Part shown: piece by piece, positions 40,165 to 51,419 of the stretch
How the letters are laid out: each line of letters begins with the position of its first letter
Numbering within the stretch: position 1 is the first letter of the stretch
NCBI GenBank assembly: GCA_963205495.1
Contig: CAUJIN010000003.1
Location: forward strand, 1 to 64,000
Source of the DNA: Pseudomonadota bacterium
Lineage (GTDB): Bacteria; Pseudomonadota; Gammaproteobacteria; Xanthomonadales; Xanthomonadaceae
Length of the DNA: 64,000 bases
Direction of reading: 5' to 3'
The notes under the pieces: generated by a model
The model's database searches: none
What the model was told of the DNA's origin: nothing
What the model saw: the letters and a program-made list of their open reading frames with translations, nothing else
Program-made: the position numbers and the translations under genes

Positions 40165-42117
40165 ATGAACCAGACCGTTTCTCCGCCGCAGCTCACCGTG
40201 CGCGCGGTGCTGCTGTCCATCGTGCTTGCGGTGATCCTGGCCGCGGCCAACACCTATCTGGGCCTGTTCGCCGGCCTCACCATCGCCTCGGCGATTCCCG
40301 CCGCGGTGGTGTCGATGGGCGTGCTGCGCGCGCTGGGGGGCGGCACGATCCTGGAAAACAACATCGTCCAGACCGGCGCCTCGGCCGGTTCCTCCATCGC
40401 CTCGGGCGTGATCTTCACCATCCCCGCGCTGGTGATCCTGGGCTACTGGGACGACTTCAAGTATTCGTGGGTGCTGGCGATCGCGGGCCTGGGCGGCCTC
40501 CTGGGCGTGCTGTTCTCGGTGCCGCTGCGCCGCTCGCTGATCGTCGATCAGGGGTTGGCGTTTCCCGAAGGCAAGGCCGCGGCGGAAGTGCTCAAGACCG
40601 GCGAGAACCCGGGGCAGGGCCTCAAGCTGCTGGCCGGCTCGGCGGTCCTGGGAGGGCTGATCAAGCTCGCCGCCGGCAGCGGCCTGCGCCTCATCCCGGA
40701 TACCGCGCAGATCGCCACCTGGTTCAACAAGACCATCGGCTATGCCGGCACCAATCTCTCCCCCGCGCTGTTCGGGGTGGGCTACATCGTCGGCCTCAAC
40801 ATCGGCATCGTGGTGTTCGCCGGCGGCTTCATCGGCTGGAACATCGCGATCCCGCTCTACAGCAACTTCTTCCTCGAAGGAAATCCCGAGCTGATGCAGG
40901 CGATCGTCGCCAGCTGCGGCGGCATCGGCGGGAATGCCGAATGCGCGGCGGGCGCGATCTGGTCGGCTCAGATCCGCTACCTCGGCGTGGGTGCGATGCT
41001 GATCGGCGGCGTCTGGACCCTGATTTCGCTGCGCAAATCGCTGTTTTCCGGCGTCAAGAGCGGCATGGCCGTGGCCAAGTCCGGCGCCGGCGCAAACCTG
41101 GCGCACACCGAGCGCGACATTCCGATGAAGTACATCGGTATTGGCCTCATTCTCTTCACCCTGCCGCTGCTGGCGCTCTATCAGGCCATCGTCGGGCAGT
41201 GGACGGTGAGCGTGCCGATGACGGTGATCATGGTGGTGGCGGGCTTCCTGTTCGTCTCGGTGTCGGCCTACATGGCGGGCCTGGTGGGTTCCTCGAACAA
41301 TCCCGTGTCGGGCATCACCATCGCCACCATCCTGTTCGCGGCGCTGGTGCTGGTGGTGCTGCTGGGGCGCGATTCGAGCATCGGTGCGGTGGCGGCGATC
41401 ATGATCGGCGCGGTGGTGTGCTGCGCGGCCTGCATCGGCGGCGACAACCTGCAGGATCTCAAGGCCGGCTACATCGTCGGGGCCACGCCCTGGAAGCAGC
41501 AGGTGATGCTGGCCATCGGCGCGGTGTCCTCGGCCCTGGTGATGGCGCCGGTGCTCAACATCCTCGCCAAGGCTTACGGCATCGGCGTGGTGAGCGAGGC
41601 CCATCCCAATCCGCTGCTGGCGCCGCAGGCCACCCTCATGGCCTCGGTGGCCAAGGGCATCTTCGGCGGCGAGCTGCCGTGGACGACCATCGGCATCGGT
41701 GCCGGGATCGGCGCGGCCATCATCGCCTTTGACGCCTGGCTCAAGGCACGCAAGTCGCACTTCCGCGTGCCGGTGCTGGCCTGCGCGGTGGGCATCTATC
41801 TTCCGATCGAGCTGTCGGTGCCGATCCTCGCCGGCGGCCTCGTGGCCTGGCTGGTGGAGCGTCGCTTCGGCATCCGCGCCGACGATCCCGAGCGCGAGAA
41901 GGTGCACCAGCGCGGCATGCTGTTTGCCGCCGGCCTCATCACCGGCGAGGCGCTGATGGGCATCGGCATCGCGGTACCGATCGTCATCACCGAACGCGAC
42001 GACGTGCTGATGCTGCCTCAGGCGTTGCAGCTGGGTGCGCAGGGCGCGCAGTGGCTGGGACTGGCGCTGTTGGCGGCTACCGCCGTGCTGCTCTATCGCA
42101 CCGCCGTCAAGCGTTGA
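40165..42117 (+). CDS. OPT family oligopeptide transporter
   Basis: QLTVRAVLLSIVLAVILAAANTYLGLFAGLTIASAIPAAVVSMGVLRALGGGTILENNIVQTGASAGSS. Confidence 0.93.
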   Translation: MNQTVSPPQLTVRAVLLSIVLAVILAAANTYLGLFAGLTIASAIPAAVVSMGVLRALGGGTILENNIVQTGASAGSSIASGVIFTIPALVILGYWDDFKYSWVLAIAGLGGLLGVLFSVPLRRSLIVDQGLAFPEGKAAAEVLKTGENPGQGLKLLAGSAVLGGLIKLAAGSGLRLIPDTAQIATWFNKTIGYAGTNLSPALFGVGYIVGLNIGIVVFAGGFIGWNIAIPLYSNFFLEGNPELMQAIVASCGGIGGNAECAAGAIWSAQIRYLGVGAMLIGGVWTLISLRKSLFSGVKSGMAVAKSGAGANLAHTERDIPMKYIGIGLILFTLPLLALYQAIVGQWTVSVPMTVIMVVAGFLFVSVSAYMAGLVGSSNNPVSGITIATILFAALVLVVLLGRDSSIGAVAAIMIGAVVCCAACIGGDNLQDLKAGYIVGATPWKQQVMLAIGAVSSALVMAPVLNILAKAYGIGVVSEAHPNPLLAPQATLMASVAKGIFGGELPWTTIGIGAGIGAAIIAFDAWLKARKSHFRVPVLACAVGIYLPIELSVPILAGGLVAWLVERRFGIRADDPEREKVHQRGMLFAAGLITGEALMGIGIAVPIVITERDDVLMLPQALQLGAQGAQWLGLALLAATAVLLYRTAVKR

Positions 42118-42121
42118 CCGT

Positions 42122-42245
42122 CGGCCGGCAGGGCGGAACCGCCGCAGGCGATTCCGCCGCGGCGTGATGCCGCGGCTATCGCGTGAGCTTGCGGCTTGGG
42201 TGCAATGCCGGCGGAAACCGCTGCGCGGGTTCCGCCCTGCGCGGT
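42122..42245. repeat. Diverged copy of the GGCGGAACC...GGTTCCGCC intergenic repeat
   Basis: GGGCGGAACCGCCGCAGGCGATTCCGCCGCGGCGTG ... GGCGGAAACCGCTGCGCGGGTTCCGCCCT. Confidence 0.5.
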
Positions 42246-42262
42246 TTGATCCGTGCGGTGGA

Positions 42263-43609
42263 TCAACCGGCCAGCAGGCAGCGCAGTGTCCTGGCGTAGC
42301 GTCGCGCGATGGTTTCGCGCTCGCGGTGACGGCCTTCGGCCACCACGCGCTGGCCGCCGATCCAGGTTTCGGCGACCAGCGGCCGGTTGCCGGCAAACAC
42401 GAAACGCTCCAGAACGTCGCCGTCGCGCGCGCCGGCCAGCGCCGGGGCGTCCGGATCGAGCACGATCAGGTCGGCGAACGCGCCTTCCTGCAAGCATCCC
42501 AGCGGCAGGCCCGCGCCCTGCGCGCCGCCTGTCCAGGCGTGGCGCAGCAGCGCCTCGCCCGTGCCCGGCGTGCCGGGTTCGCTGGCGAGGTTGCGCCGGT
42601 GCGAGATCAGCCGCTGTCCGTATTCGAGCCAGCGCAGTTCTTCCACTGGCGATACCGAAACATGCGAGTCGCTGCCGATGGAAAAGCGCCCGCCGGCGTC
42701 GAGGAAGGCGCGCAGCGGGAACAGCCCGTCGCCGAGGTTGCCCTCGGTGGTGGGGCAGATCGAGACGCAGGCACCGCTGGCGGCGATCCCGGAGATTTCT
42801 CCCGCATCCAGGTGCGTGGCGTGCACCAGGGTCCAGCGCGCGTCCACCGGCGCGTGGTCGAGCAGCCAGCGCACCGGGCGCGCGCCGCGTGTGGCCAGGC
42901 ACTGTTCGACCTCGGCCAGCTGTTCGGCGATGTGGATGTGGATCGGGAAGTCGTGTCCGGCGAGTGCTTCCAGCAGCGCCGGCATCGCGCCTGCGGGCAC
43001 CGCGCGCAGGCTGTGCAGCGCCACGCCCACGCGCAGGCGGTCGTTTTCCATGCGGCGAAGCTGCGCCAGCAGGGTGAGGTAGTCATCCAGCGCGTGGCCG
43101 AAGCGGCGCTGGCGCGGCTCCAGCGGGCGTTCGTCGAAGCCGCCGGTCATGTAGAGCACGGGCAGCAGGGTCATGCGGATGCCGGCGTGCGCCGCGGCTT
43201 CGATCAGGGCGCGCGACATCGCGGCCCGGTCGGCGTAGGGCGCGCCGTCGGGCGCGTGGTGCAGGTAGTGGAACTCGCAGACGTGGGTGTAGCCGGCTTC
43301 CAGCATCTCGGCGTAGAGCTGGGTGGCGACGTCGCGCAGGGAGTCGGGATCGAGCCGGCCGGCGAAACGGTACATCAGCTCGCGCCAGGTCCAGAAGCTG
43401 TCCTCCGGGTTTTCCTGGCGCTCGGCCAGCCCGGCCATGGCGCGCTGAAAAGCGTGGGAGTGGGTGTTGGGGATGCCCGGCAGGGCGAATCGCGCCGTTT
43501 CCGCGCGCGCTGGGTCGATGCGCTGGATGCGGCCGTCGGTGCCGACGCGAAGCTGCGTCGGGGTCCAGCCGGAAGGGGTCAGGCAGCGCAGCGGCGCGGA
43601 GTCGATCAT
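42263..43609 (-). CDS. hutF: formimidoylglutamate deiminase
   Basis: LPGIPNTHSHAFQRAMAGLAE; FHYLHHAPDGAPYADRAAM; HIHIAEQLAEVEQC. Confidence 0.9.
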   Translation of the reverse strand: MIDSAPLRCLTPSGWTPTQLRVGTDGRIQRIDPARAETARFALPGIPNTHSHAFQRAMAGLAERQENPEDSFWTWRELMYRFAGRLDPDSLRDVATQLYAEMLEAGYTHVCEFHYLHHAPDGAPYADRAAMSRALIEAAAHAGIRMTLLPVLYMTGGFDERPLEPRQRRFGHALDDYLTLLAQLRRMENDRLRVGVALHSLRAVPAGAMPALLEALAGHDFPIHIHIAEQLAEVEQCLATRGARPVRWLLDHAPVDARWTLVHATHLDAGEISGIAASGACVSICPTTEGNLGDGLFPLRAFLDAGGRFSIGSDSHVSVSPVEELRWLEYGQRLISHRRNLASEPGTPGTGEALLRHAWTGGAQGAGLPLGCLQEGAFADLIVLDPDAPALAGARDGDVLERFVFAGNRPLVAETWIGGQRVVAEGRHRERETIARRYARTLRCLLAG

Positions 43610-43629
43610 CGCGTTGTCCCTCGCAACGG

Positions 43630-43658
43630 AAAAAGGCCGGCATCGCTGCCGGCCTTTC
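43630..43658 (-). terminator. Terminator hairpin between tRNA-Asn and hutF
   Basis: AAAAAGGCCGGCAtcgcTGCCGGCCTTT. Confidence 0.6.
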
Positions 43659-43665
43659 CTGAAGA

Positions 43666-43742
43666 TGGCGCCCGAAGTTGGACTCGAACCAACGACCCCC
43701 TGATTAACAGTCAAGTGCTCTAACCGGCTGAGCTATTCGGGC
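43666..43742 (-). tRNA. tRNA-Asn (anticodon GTT), CCA encoded
   Basis: Minus strand GCCCGAATAGCTCAGCCGGTTAGAGCACTTGACTGTTAATCAGGGGGTCGTTGGTTCGAGTCCAACTTCGGGCGCCA. Confidence 0.97.
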
Positions 43743-43948
43743 GGGCCGCCCATTATATTCCGCTGTGCTTCGGGGTCAAGACGACGAGGAAAGATTCGTT
43801 CGCGCGTGCGGACGGTGGCAAGGCTGGCGGCAGCGGCGGTTCCGAAGCGCGAGCCGGGTCGCGTTTTGTGCGCTGCGCGTTGTTTCCGATGTGTTCAGCT
43901 GTCAGTCTGCGCGACTTCGCACGCCCCTGATCCAGAGGAATCCCCCGC

Positions 43949-46900
43949 ATGTCTCCGATGCTTCGTCGTTCCGCTCTTGCGTCCGCGCTGGTGCTTGCTC
44001 TTTCCGCTGTCGCTCCCGTTCATGCCGCAGTCCAGCTCCTTGTCGCGGCCGAGCCCGCGCCCGAGGTTCTGGAGGCTGCGCGAACCCGTCCTGATCTCCT
44101 GCTGCTCGGCGCGGGGGTGTTGGATCCGGCGACGCAGGCGGTGCGGGCCGATACCGTGGGTGCGGCGCAGGACGTGGCGGTTTCTTCCTATGCGATCGTG
44201 CAGTTCGCCGAAGGCGTCGATCTGCGCAAGGCGCGGCAGGCGCTGGCGGCGCAGGGCGTGGAGTTCCTCGCCCATGTGCCCAATACCGCCTACCAGGTTC
44301 GGCTCGGAACGACCGGGTTGAAGGCTCTGCGCGCGCATCCTTCGGTACGCTGGGCCGGGTTGTGGCAGCCGGCGCTCAAGCTTTCTCCGACGCTCTGGCC
44401 GGCGCAGCGGCGCGACTCCGGCGCACGTCAGGACGACGGCAGCTATGAGCTTGAAATCCGCGCCTTCAGCGGGGTTTCGTCCGCCGCCGTGGCTGCCGAG
44501 CTGGAAAAGAAGGTGCCGAGCGTGCGCATCACCCTGCGCAGCCAGCGCGCCGAGGCGTTGCCCTACGTGCGCGCGGCGGTGGCACCGGAGGGGCTGGATG
44601 CGCTGATCCTTGCGGCCAGCGCCATCGAAGGGGTTTCCCATGTGGCTCCGTGGTTGCCGACCACGACGATGAACTCGGCCAGTGCGGGCGCGATCCAGGG
44701 CAACAACACCGGAAATTGCTCCGGCTCCGGCACGGTGTGCGGCGTCACGCCGCTGTGGGATCACGGCATCACCGGCACCGGCCAGATTGCGGCGGTGGCC
44801 GACAGCGGCACCTCCCCGAACGCGGCCTGGTTCACCCAGCTCGACAAGGGTCTGGGCGCGGTGACGGCGATCACGTCTTCGGACAATCCGCCGCCGGTGC
44901 TGCCCAACATCGGCACGCTCTACCCGAACAACAAGATCATCGGCTACTGGCTGCAGCCCAACGGCCCGGTGGCCTACGATTTCGTCTCGGGTCACGGCAC
45001 CCACGTCACCGGCACCGTGCTCGGCGATGCGGCCGGCACCTTCGGCAGCAGCAGCTATCTTGCCGCCACGCCGCTGCAGCCCAACCACGATCTGGCCGAC
45101 GGCATGGCGCCGGGTGCGCAGCTGCTGTTCCAGGACGCCGGCGGCACCGCGGCCACTTCGATCTACATCAGCGACTTCGCCGGCACCCTGGAGCAGGCCT
45201 ATCGCGGCGGCGCGCGGGTGCACAACAACAGCTGGGGATCCAAGACCGGCGGACGCTACGAAGGCAATGACTCCGAGCTGGATCGCACCGTGCGCCGCAA
45301 CGAGGACCTGCTGGTCGTGGTTTCGGCCGGCAACGACGTCGCCGGCGCGATGGCCACCGGCTCTCCCTCCAACGCCAAGAACAACCTTGCCGTGGCGGCG
45401 CTGGGCCACGGCGGCAACCTGGTCAAGGCGAGCTATTCCAACCGCGGACCGGCGCGCGACGGCCGCACGAAGCCGGATATCGCCGCGCCCGGCACCAGCA
45501 TCGTCTCGGCAAAGAATCTCGGAAGCTTCAATCAGACGCCGCAGGCACCGACCACGGCGTCCATGTCCGGCACCTCGATGTCCGCGCCCACGCTCACCGG
45601 CAACGCGGTGCTGATGCGGCAGTTCTTCGCCGACGGCTTCTACCCGCGTGGCGAGCGCACGGCCGATGACGCCTATGACCCGAGCGGCATGGCGATGAAG
45701 GCGGTGCTGCTCAACGGCACCAACACCAGCGCCAGCGGCGGCACGGGATTCACCGGCTGGCCGAATCCGGGCACCGGCTGGGGCCGCGCCTGGCTCGATG
45801 GCAACCTCTGGTTCAAGACCACGCTGGCGGGAGGTGACGACAGCCGCCGGCTGCGCCTGTTCGAGCGCACCAACGCGGCGGGCCTGGTCACCGGCGAACT
45901 GCACGAATACGCGATTGCCAACGTCGCGGCCGGCAGCGAGCTGCGCGCCACGCTGACCTGGTTCGATGCCGAGGCCGCGCCTGGCGCGGCGGTGGCGCTG
46001 GTGAACAATCTCGATCTGGAGATCGTGGCGCCGGGCGGTGCGCTGTACCTTGGCAACGTCATTTCCAGCGACGTGTCCCAGACCGGCGGCATCCCCGACA
46101 CGCTGAACACCGTGGAGCAGGTGCGCCTGGCCGCGCCGGTTGCCGGTTCCTACACCTTCCGCATCAAGGCCACGAACGTGCCGGGGAACGGGGCGGAAGG
46201 TTCGGACCGGCAGGGCTATGCGCTGGCGGTTTCGGGTGCGTTCGCCCTGCCTGATCCTGTGCCCCATGCGGCACCGACCGCGCTTGCGGTGGCAGGCAAC
46301 GGCACCAGCGGCATCGAGATCGGTTTTTCCGGCGCAGCGGGCGCGCAGGGCTATCAGCTCTATCGCGCGCCGGGTTCCTGCGCCACGGCGTCGGCGGGTT
46401 CCTTCCGCATGGTGGCGCACGGTGCCGCGGCTCCGCTGCTGGACGACACCAGCATCGGCGGCTACGGCTATGCCTACGCCGTGCGCGGCGTGCAGAACGA
46501 CGTCGAAGGTCTGCGTTCGGACTGCGTGGATGCGGTGTCGAACGACACCTGCGCGCTGATTCCGTCGATGGATGCGCAGTCGCTGGTCGGTGACGGCGCG
46601 GCCAACAGTTGCAGCGTGGCGCTGGGCTGGGATGCCGCGAGCGCCAATTGCCCGGCCTCGAGCGGAATCACCTACACGGTGGAGCGCGATACCGATCCAT
46701 ATTTCGGCGCGCCGCAGGCCGTGGCCACGGGATTGGCCTCGACCTCGTTCACCGATGCCGGCGTCGCCAACGGAGTGCCGTACTACTACCGCGTGTCGGC
46801 GCAGGACAGTTTCGGCAACGCCTCGCAGCTGTCGCGCGCGATCAACATCACGCCCAGCGGCTCGGACGGCCCCGATCCTGGCGATTTCCTCGATGACGTG

Positions 46901-47503
46901 GACACCCACAGCTACATGGCTCTGCAGGCGCCCTGGCAGGTTACCGGTTCCGCCGCCGGAAGCGGCAGCTTCAGCTATCGGGGCGCCCCCGATGGCCAGC
47001 CCTATCCCGACATGACCTGCGCCAGCATCACCACGCCGACCCTGACGCTGGTTCCCGGGTCCAGGCTCAGCTTCAAGGCGCAGTACAACCTGGAGTACCA
47101 GTGGGACGGCGTGGTGATGGAGATCTCCACCGATGGCGGTGCGAGCTGGCAGGATCTTCCGCCCGCTGGCGGCTATCCCAACAGCTTCGCCCAGACCCAG
47201 AACCCGCCGGTCAACTCCTGCGGTTTCGCGGCTTCGCACGGCGCCTTCACCGGCGTGAGCACGGCGGCGAGCAATGCCGATCCGAACAACGACACCGCGA
47301 CGGCCGTGTTCAAGCCCTTCTCGGTGGACCTGTCCGCCTATGCCGGACAGAGCGTGCAGCTTCGCTGGCGCATGTCGACCGATCCGGCCAGCGGTTACGC
47401 AGGCTTCCTGCTGGACGAAGTGAGAATCGGCGGTGCGGCGATCTTTGCCAGCGGTTTCGAGGACGGCGAGGGCGGCACGGCTGGCAGCCACGTCTGCCAG
47501 TAA
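43949..47503 (+). CDS. S8 (subtilisin-like) serine peptidase with C-terminal accessory domains
   Basis: Catalytic DSGTSP, GHGTHVTGTVLG, GTSMSAPTLTGNAVLM; C-term IFASGFEDGEGG. Confidence 0.92.
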   Translation: MSPMLRRSALASALVLALSAVAPVHAAVQLLVAAEPAPEVLEAARTRPDLLLLGAGVLDPATQAVRADTVGAAQDVAVSSYAIVQFAEGVDLRKARQALAAQGVEFLAHVPNTAYQVRLGTTGLKALRAHPSVRWAGLWQPALKLSPTLWPAQRRDSGARQDDGSYELEIRAFSGVSSAAVAAELEKKVPSVRITLRSQRAEALPYVRAAVAPEGLDALILAASAIEGVSHVAPWLPTTTMNSASAGAIQGNNTGNCSGSGTVCGVTPLWDHGITGTGQIAAVADSGTSPNAAWFTQLDKGLGAVTAITSSDNPPPVLPNIGTLYPNNKIIGYWLQPNGPVAYDFVSGHGTHVTGTVLGDAAGTFGSSSYLAATPLQPNHDLADGMAPGAQLLFQDAGGTAATSIYISDFAGTLEQAYRGGARVHNNSWGSKTGGRYEGNDSELDRTVRRNEDLLVVVSAGNDVAGAMATGSPSNAKNNLAVAALGHGGNLVKASYSNRGPARDGRTKPDIAAPGTSIVSAKNLGSFNQTPQAPTTASMSGTSMSAPTLTGNAVLMRQFFADGFYPRGERTADDAYDPSGMAMKAVLLNGTNTSASGGTGFTGWPNPGTGWGRAWLDGNLWFKTTLAGGDDSRRLRLFERTNAAGLVTGELHEYAIANVAAGSELRATLTWFDAEAAPGAAVALVNNLDLEIVAPGGALYLGNVISSDVSQTGGIPDTLNTVEQVRLAAPVAGSYTFRIKATNVPGNGAEGSDRQGYALAVSGAFALPDPVPHAAPTALAVAGNGTSGIEIGFSGAAGAQGYQLYRAPGSCATASAGSFRMVAHGAAAPLLDDTSIGGYGYAYAVRGVQNDVEGLRSDCVDAVSNDTCALIPSMDAQSLVGDGAANSCSVALGWDAASANCPASSGITYTVERDTDPYFGAPQAVATGLASTSFTDAGVANGVPYYYRVSAQDSFGNASQLSRAINITPSGSDGPDPGDFLDDVDTHSYMALQAPWQVTGSAAGSGSFSYRGAPDGQPYPDMTCASITTPTLTLVPGSRLSFKAQYNLEYQWDGVVMEISTDGGASWQDLPPAGGYPNSFAQTQNPPVNSCGFAASHGAFTGVSTAASNADPNNDTATAVFKPFSVDLSAYAGQSVQLRWRMSTDPASGYAGFLLDEVRIGGAAIFASGFEDGEGGTAGSHVCQ

Positions 47504-47557
47504 GGCGTGAACTGCATCGGCCCGCCGCACGGGCGGGCCGATGCGAAGGAATGCACG

Positions 47558-48088
47558 TCAGCCACAGGCGCCCATCGCAGCCAGTTCCGAGGAAGTGGCG
47601 GCGCGCGCGCGGCCGCTGTTGGCCAGGATCACCGCCGATCGCACCGCGCCGTCGGCGCAGATGCGCAGGGTGAGGTTGGCGCCACCGGACATGCCGTTGG
47701 GGCGGAACACCGCGCGCGCCCGGCTCGCGCTGCTGCGGATCGAAAGGCGCGGTGAAACCGCGTCTTCGGTGCGCAGCAGGGTGTCGTTCGCGTCGAAGGC
47801 ATCATCGTCGTTGCGATCGACGAACAGCAGCCAGCCGCCTTCCCAGCGTCCACCGGCAAGGCAGCCGCGCTGCGGATCGCCGGGGCAGACGGTGACGGCG
47901 TGGCCATGCGAAACCGCGTGCAATCGCGCCGTGGCGAATCCGGCCATCACCAGATTGTGCGCCGAGGAGACGCTGGTGTGCGTCAGCAGGCGGCCCATCG
48001 CGGGCGCGGCGAGGCCGGCGAGCAGGGTCAGGATGGCCAGCGACATCAGCAGTTCGATCAGGGTGAAGCCGGCGCGGGTGCGGATCAT
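47558..48088 (-). CDS. GspH/FimT family type IV pilin-like protein
   Basis: MIRTRAGFTLIELLMSLAILTLLAGLAAPAMGRLL prepilin motif; GspH-like C-terminal half. Confidence 0.9.
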   Translation of the reverse strand: MIRTRAGFTLIELLMSLAILTLLAGLAAPAMGRLLTHTSVSSAHNLVMAGFATARLHAVSHGHAVTVCPGDPQRGCLAGGRWEGGWLLFVDRNDDDAFDANDTLLRTEDAVSPRLSIRSSASRARAVFRPNGMSGGANLTLRICADGAVRSAVILANSGRARAATSSELAAMGACG

Positions 48089-48264
48089 GGCGTGTCTCCG
48101 TGGAAGTGTGTTGCCAGTCTCGCTTTTGCCGTGCATCCACCCCATCGGGCGCCGCCACGCGCCGGCGTAGGAGTTTTTCCCGATCGCCCATCCGCATTGC
48201 GCGGCGGCTTCGGGCTACAGTGGCACTGCCGCGCTGTCCCTGATCCGCATCGACGGAGTCCGCC

Positions 48265-49923
48265 ATGCCGCTTGCCGAACGCTTCCTCACCCACCGCGTC
48301 GAAAACCAGGTGGCTGCGCTGTGCGACTACGACGCGTTCGCGACCGACGCGGCCCTGCAGGAGTCCGTGCGGCGCGAGGGCGGCGGCTGGGCCGAGCCGA
48401 TGCTGGCGGATTTCGGGCCGGTAGCCGGCGGGGAACTGATGCGGCTGGGCTTTCTTGCCAACGAGAACCTTCCGAAGCTGCGTGCCTTCGATGCGATCGG
48501 CCAGCGCATCGACGAAGTGGAGTTCCATCCGGCCTATCACCGCCTGATGCAGCTGGGAGTCGAGCACGGCGTGCCGAATTTTTCCTGGCGCAACGAGCAG
48601 ACCCCCGGCGCGCACGTGGCACGCGCGGCGCTGGCCTATCTGCACATGCAGCCGGAGCAGGGCCACAACTGCCCGCTGACCATGACCCACGCCTGCGTGC
48701 CGGCGCTGCGCCAGCAGCCCGCGCTGGCGCGCGAGTGGCTGCCGCGCGTGCTGACGCCGCACTACGACGGCCGCTGCCTTCCCGCACATGAAAAGCCCGG
48801 CAACACCATCGGCATGGGCATGACCGAAAAGCAAGGCGGTTCGGACGTGCGCAGCAATGCCACCCGCGCCACGCCCGCCGGTTCCCCGGGGCCGGGCGAG
48901 GCCTACGAGCTGGTCGGACACAAGTTCTTCTTTTCCGCGCCGATGAGCGATGCCTTCCTGGTGCTGGCGCAGGCGGCGGGCGGGATCTCGTGCTTCCTGC
49001 TGCCGCGCTTCCTGCCGGACGGCACGCGCAACGCGATCCGGCTGCAGCGCCTCAAGGACAAGCTCGGCGACCGCTCCAACGCCAGCGCCGAGGTCGAGTT
49101 CGCCGGCGCCGTCGCCTGGCTCATCGGCGAGGAAGGGCGCGGCGTGGCCACCATCCTGGAAATGGTGGCGCAGACCCGGCAGGACTGCCTGATCGGTTCG
49201 GCCGGGATCATGCGCCAGGCGCTGGTGCAGGCCATCCACTACTCGCGCGGACGGCGCGCCTTCGGCAAGCGACTGGTCGACCAGCCGCTCATGATGAACG
49301 TGCTGGCGGATCTGGCCATCGAATCGGAAGCGGCGCTGTCGCTGGCGATGCGCGTGGCGCGCGCAATCGACGCCGCGCCGCGCGATCCGCAGGAAGCCGC
49401 GTTCGCGCGCGTGGCCACCGCGATCGGCAAGTACCACGTCTGCAAGCGCTGCCCGCCGGTGGTCAACGAGGCGCAGGAGTGTCTGGGCGGCAGCGGCTAC
49501 ATCGAGGATTCGATCCTGCCGCGCCTGTATCGCCAGGCACCGGTGAACTCGATCTGGGAAGGCAGCGGCAACATCCAGTGTCTCGACCTGCTGCGCGCCC
49601 TGCGCCGCGATCCGGCCACGCGCGAGGCGCTCGTGGCCGAGCTGCGCGTCGTGGCTGGCGAGAACCGCTGGCTCGACGCCGAGGTTGGCTGGATCGAGCG
49701 CAGTCTGGGCGATGGCAGCGTCCCGGAGGCGCACGCACGGCTCCTGACCGAGCGCATCGCGCTGGCGCTCGAAGCGGTGCAGCTGCTCCGCGCGGGCCAG
49801 GGGCGGACCGCGGAACTGTTCATCGCCACCCGGCTGGATGGCCAGCACGGCCAGTGCCTCGGCACCCTGCCGACCGATGCGCCCTTCGATGCCTTGATCG
49901 ATCGCGCCTTTCCGGAGCCGTAG
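48265..49923 (+). CDS. acyl-CoA dehydrogenase family protein (AidB-like)
   Basis: [14 protein letters not shown]...[56 protein letters not shown]. Confidence 0.93.
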   Translation: MPLAERFLTHRVENQVAALCDYDAFATDAALQESVRREGGGWAEPMLADFGPVAGGELMRLGFLANENLPKLRAFDAIGQRIDEVEFHPAYHRLMQLGVEHGVPNFSWRNEQTPGAHVARAALAYLHMQPEQGHNCPLTMTHACVPALRQQPALAREWLPRVLTPHYDGRCLPAHEKPGNTIGMGMTEKQGGSDVRSNATRATPAGSPGPGEAYELVGHKFFFSAPMSDAFLVLAQAAGGISCFLLPRFLPDGTRNAIRLQRLKDKLGDRSNASAEVEFAGAVAWLIGEEGRGVATILEMVAQTRQDCLIGSAGIMRQALVQAIHYSRGRRAFGKRLVDQPLMMNVLADLAIESEAALSLAMRVARAIDAAPRDPQEAAFARVATAIGKYHVCKRCPPVVNEAQECLGGSGYIEDSILPRLYRQAPVNSIWEGSGNIQCLDLLRALRRDPATREALVAELRVVAGENRWLDAEVGWIERSLGDGSVPEAHARLLTERIALALEAVQLLRAGQGRTAELFIATRLDGQHGQCLGTLPTDAPFDALIDRAFPEP

Positions 49924-49970
49924 GTCCGCGTGCGGGTACAATGACCGGCTCGATTCCATCGGCCATCGCC

Positions 49971-51383
49971 ATGACCTGCCGCACCCGCTTTGCTCCAAGC
50001 CCCACCGGATTCCTGCACATCGGCGGGGCGCGCACCGCGCTCTACTGCTGGCTCGAAGCACGTCGCCGCGGTGGCCGGTTCATCCTGCGCATAGAGGATA
50101 CCGACCGCGAGCGCTCCACACAGGAAGCCGTGGACGCGATCCTGCAGGGGATGCAGTGGCTCGGCCTCGAGCACGACGAAGGCCCGTTTTATCAAACCCT
50201 GCGCATCGACCGTTACCGCCAGGTGGCCGAAGACCTGGTGAAGGCCGGCAAGGCCTACTACGCCTACGAGTCGCGCGAGGAGATCGAAGCCATGCGCGAG
50301 CAGGCCATGGCCGAGGGCCGCAAGCCGCGCTACAACGGCCACTATCGCGATCTGGACGAACCGCGCCGCGACGATCCCAACCGCGTCATCCGCTTCAGGA
50401 ACCCGCTGGACGGCAGCGTGGTGTTCGACGACCGGGTGCGCGGACGCATCGAGATCGGCAACGAGGAGTTGGACGACCTCATCATCTGGCGTTCCGACGA
50501 CCACCCCACCTACAACTTCGCGGTGGTGGTGGACGACATCGACATGGGCATCACCGAGGTGATCCGCGGCGAGGATCACATCAACAACACCCCGCGCCAG
50601 ATCAACATCTACCGCGCCTTGGGCGTCACCCCGCCCAGCTTCGCGCACCTGCCGATGATCCACGGGCCGGACGGCGCCAAGCTGTCCAAGCGCCACGGCG
50701 CGGTGAGCGTGATGCAGTACCGCGACGACGGCTATCTGCCGCACGCGCTGCTCAACTACATCGCGCGCCTGGGCTGGTCGCACGGCGACCAGGAGATATT
50801 CTCGGAGGCGCAGATGATCGAGCTGTTCCGGCTGGAGGACGTCAACAAGGCGCCCTCGCGCTTCGACTTCGACAAGCTGGCCTGGCTCAACCAGCACTAC
50901 CTCAAGAGCGATGATCCGCTGGAGATCGTGCCGCACCTGATGTGGCATCTGCGGCAGGAAGGGCTGGAAGTGGAACGCGGTCCCGACCCGACGGATGTGG
51001 TGGTGGCGCTGCGCGAGCGCGTCAAGACGCTCAAGGAAATGGCCGAGCGCGCGCGGGTCTGGTACGTGGGCATCGAGCAGTGGGACCAGACCGCGGCGAG
51101 CAAGCACCTGCTGCCTGCGGGAAACGTGCTGCGCGAGGCGCGCGCGCGCCTGGCGGGGCTGGCCGAGTGGTCGCCGGCGGCGATCGATGCGGCCCTGCGC
51201 GAAGTGGCCGAAGCGCAGGGCCTGGGGCTGGGCAAGGTGGCGCAGCCGCTGCGCGTGGCGGTGACCGGCTCGCAGGTGTCGCCTTCGATCGACTGGACGA
51301 TCTACCTGTGCGGCCGCGAAGGCGCGCTGGCGCGGCTGGATCGCGCGCTGGAGATCGTGGAAAGCGGAATGCTTCCGGGTTGA
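49971..51383 (+). CDS. gltX: glutamyl-tRNA synthetase
   Basis: [40 protein letters not shown]. Confidence 0.97.
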   Translation: MTCRTRFAPSPTGFLHIGGARTALYCWLEARRRGGRFILRIEDTDRERSTQEAVDAILQGMQWLGLEHDEGPFYQTLRIDRYRQVAEDLVKAGKAYYAYESREEIEAMREQAMAEGRKPRYNGHYRDLDEPRRDDPNRVIRFRNPLDGSVVFDDRVRGRIEIGNEELDDLIIWRSDDHPTYNFAVVVDDIDMGITEVIRGEDHINNTPRQINIYRALGVTPPSFAHLPMIHGPDGAKLSKRHGAVSVMQYRDDGYLPHALLNYIARLGWSHGDQEIFSEAQMIELFRLEDVNKAPSRFDFDKLAWLNQHYLKSDDPLEIVPHLMWHLRQEGLEVERGPDPTDVVVALRERVKTLKEMAERARVWYVGIEQWDQTAASKHLLPAGNVLREARARLAGLAEWSPAAIDAALREVAEAQGLGLGKVAQPLRVAVTGSQVSPSIDWTIYLCGREGALARLDRALEIVESGMLPG

Positions 51384-51419
51384 TCCGGCTCCCGGATGCG
51401 CCGTGCCGTCGGTGCGCCC

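Noticed and set aside
36685-42396. 1903-aa minus-strand ORF
   Set aside because: Only 36685-39948 is coding (signal peptide at 39948); the upstream extension is antisense to the OPT transporter and includes repeat sequence.
43895-47530. 1211-aa minus-strand ORF covering the S8 protease
   Set aside because: Low-complexity Arg/Gly/Ala/His-rich antisense translation typical of high-GC genes; the plus-strand product has full catalytic motifs.
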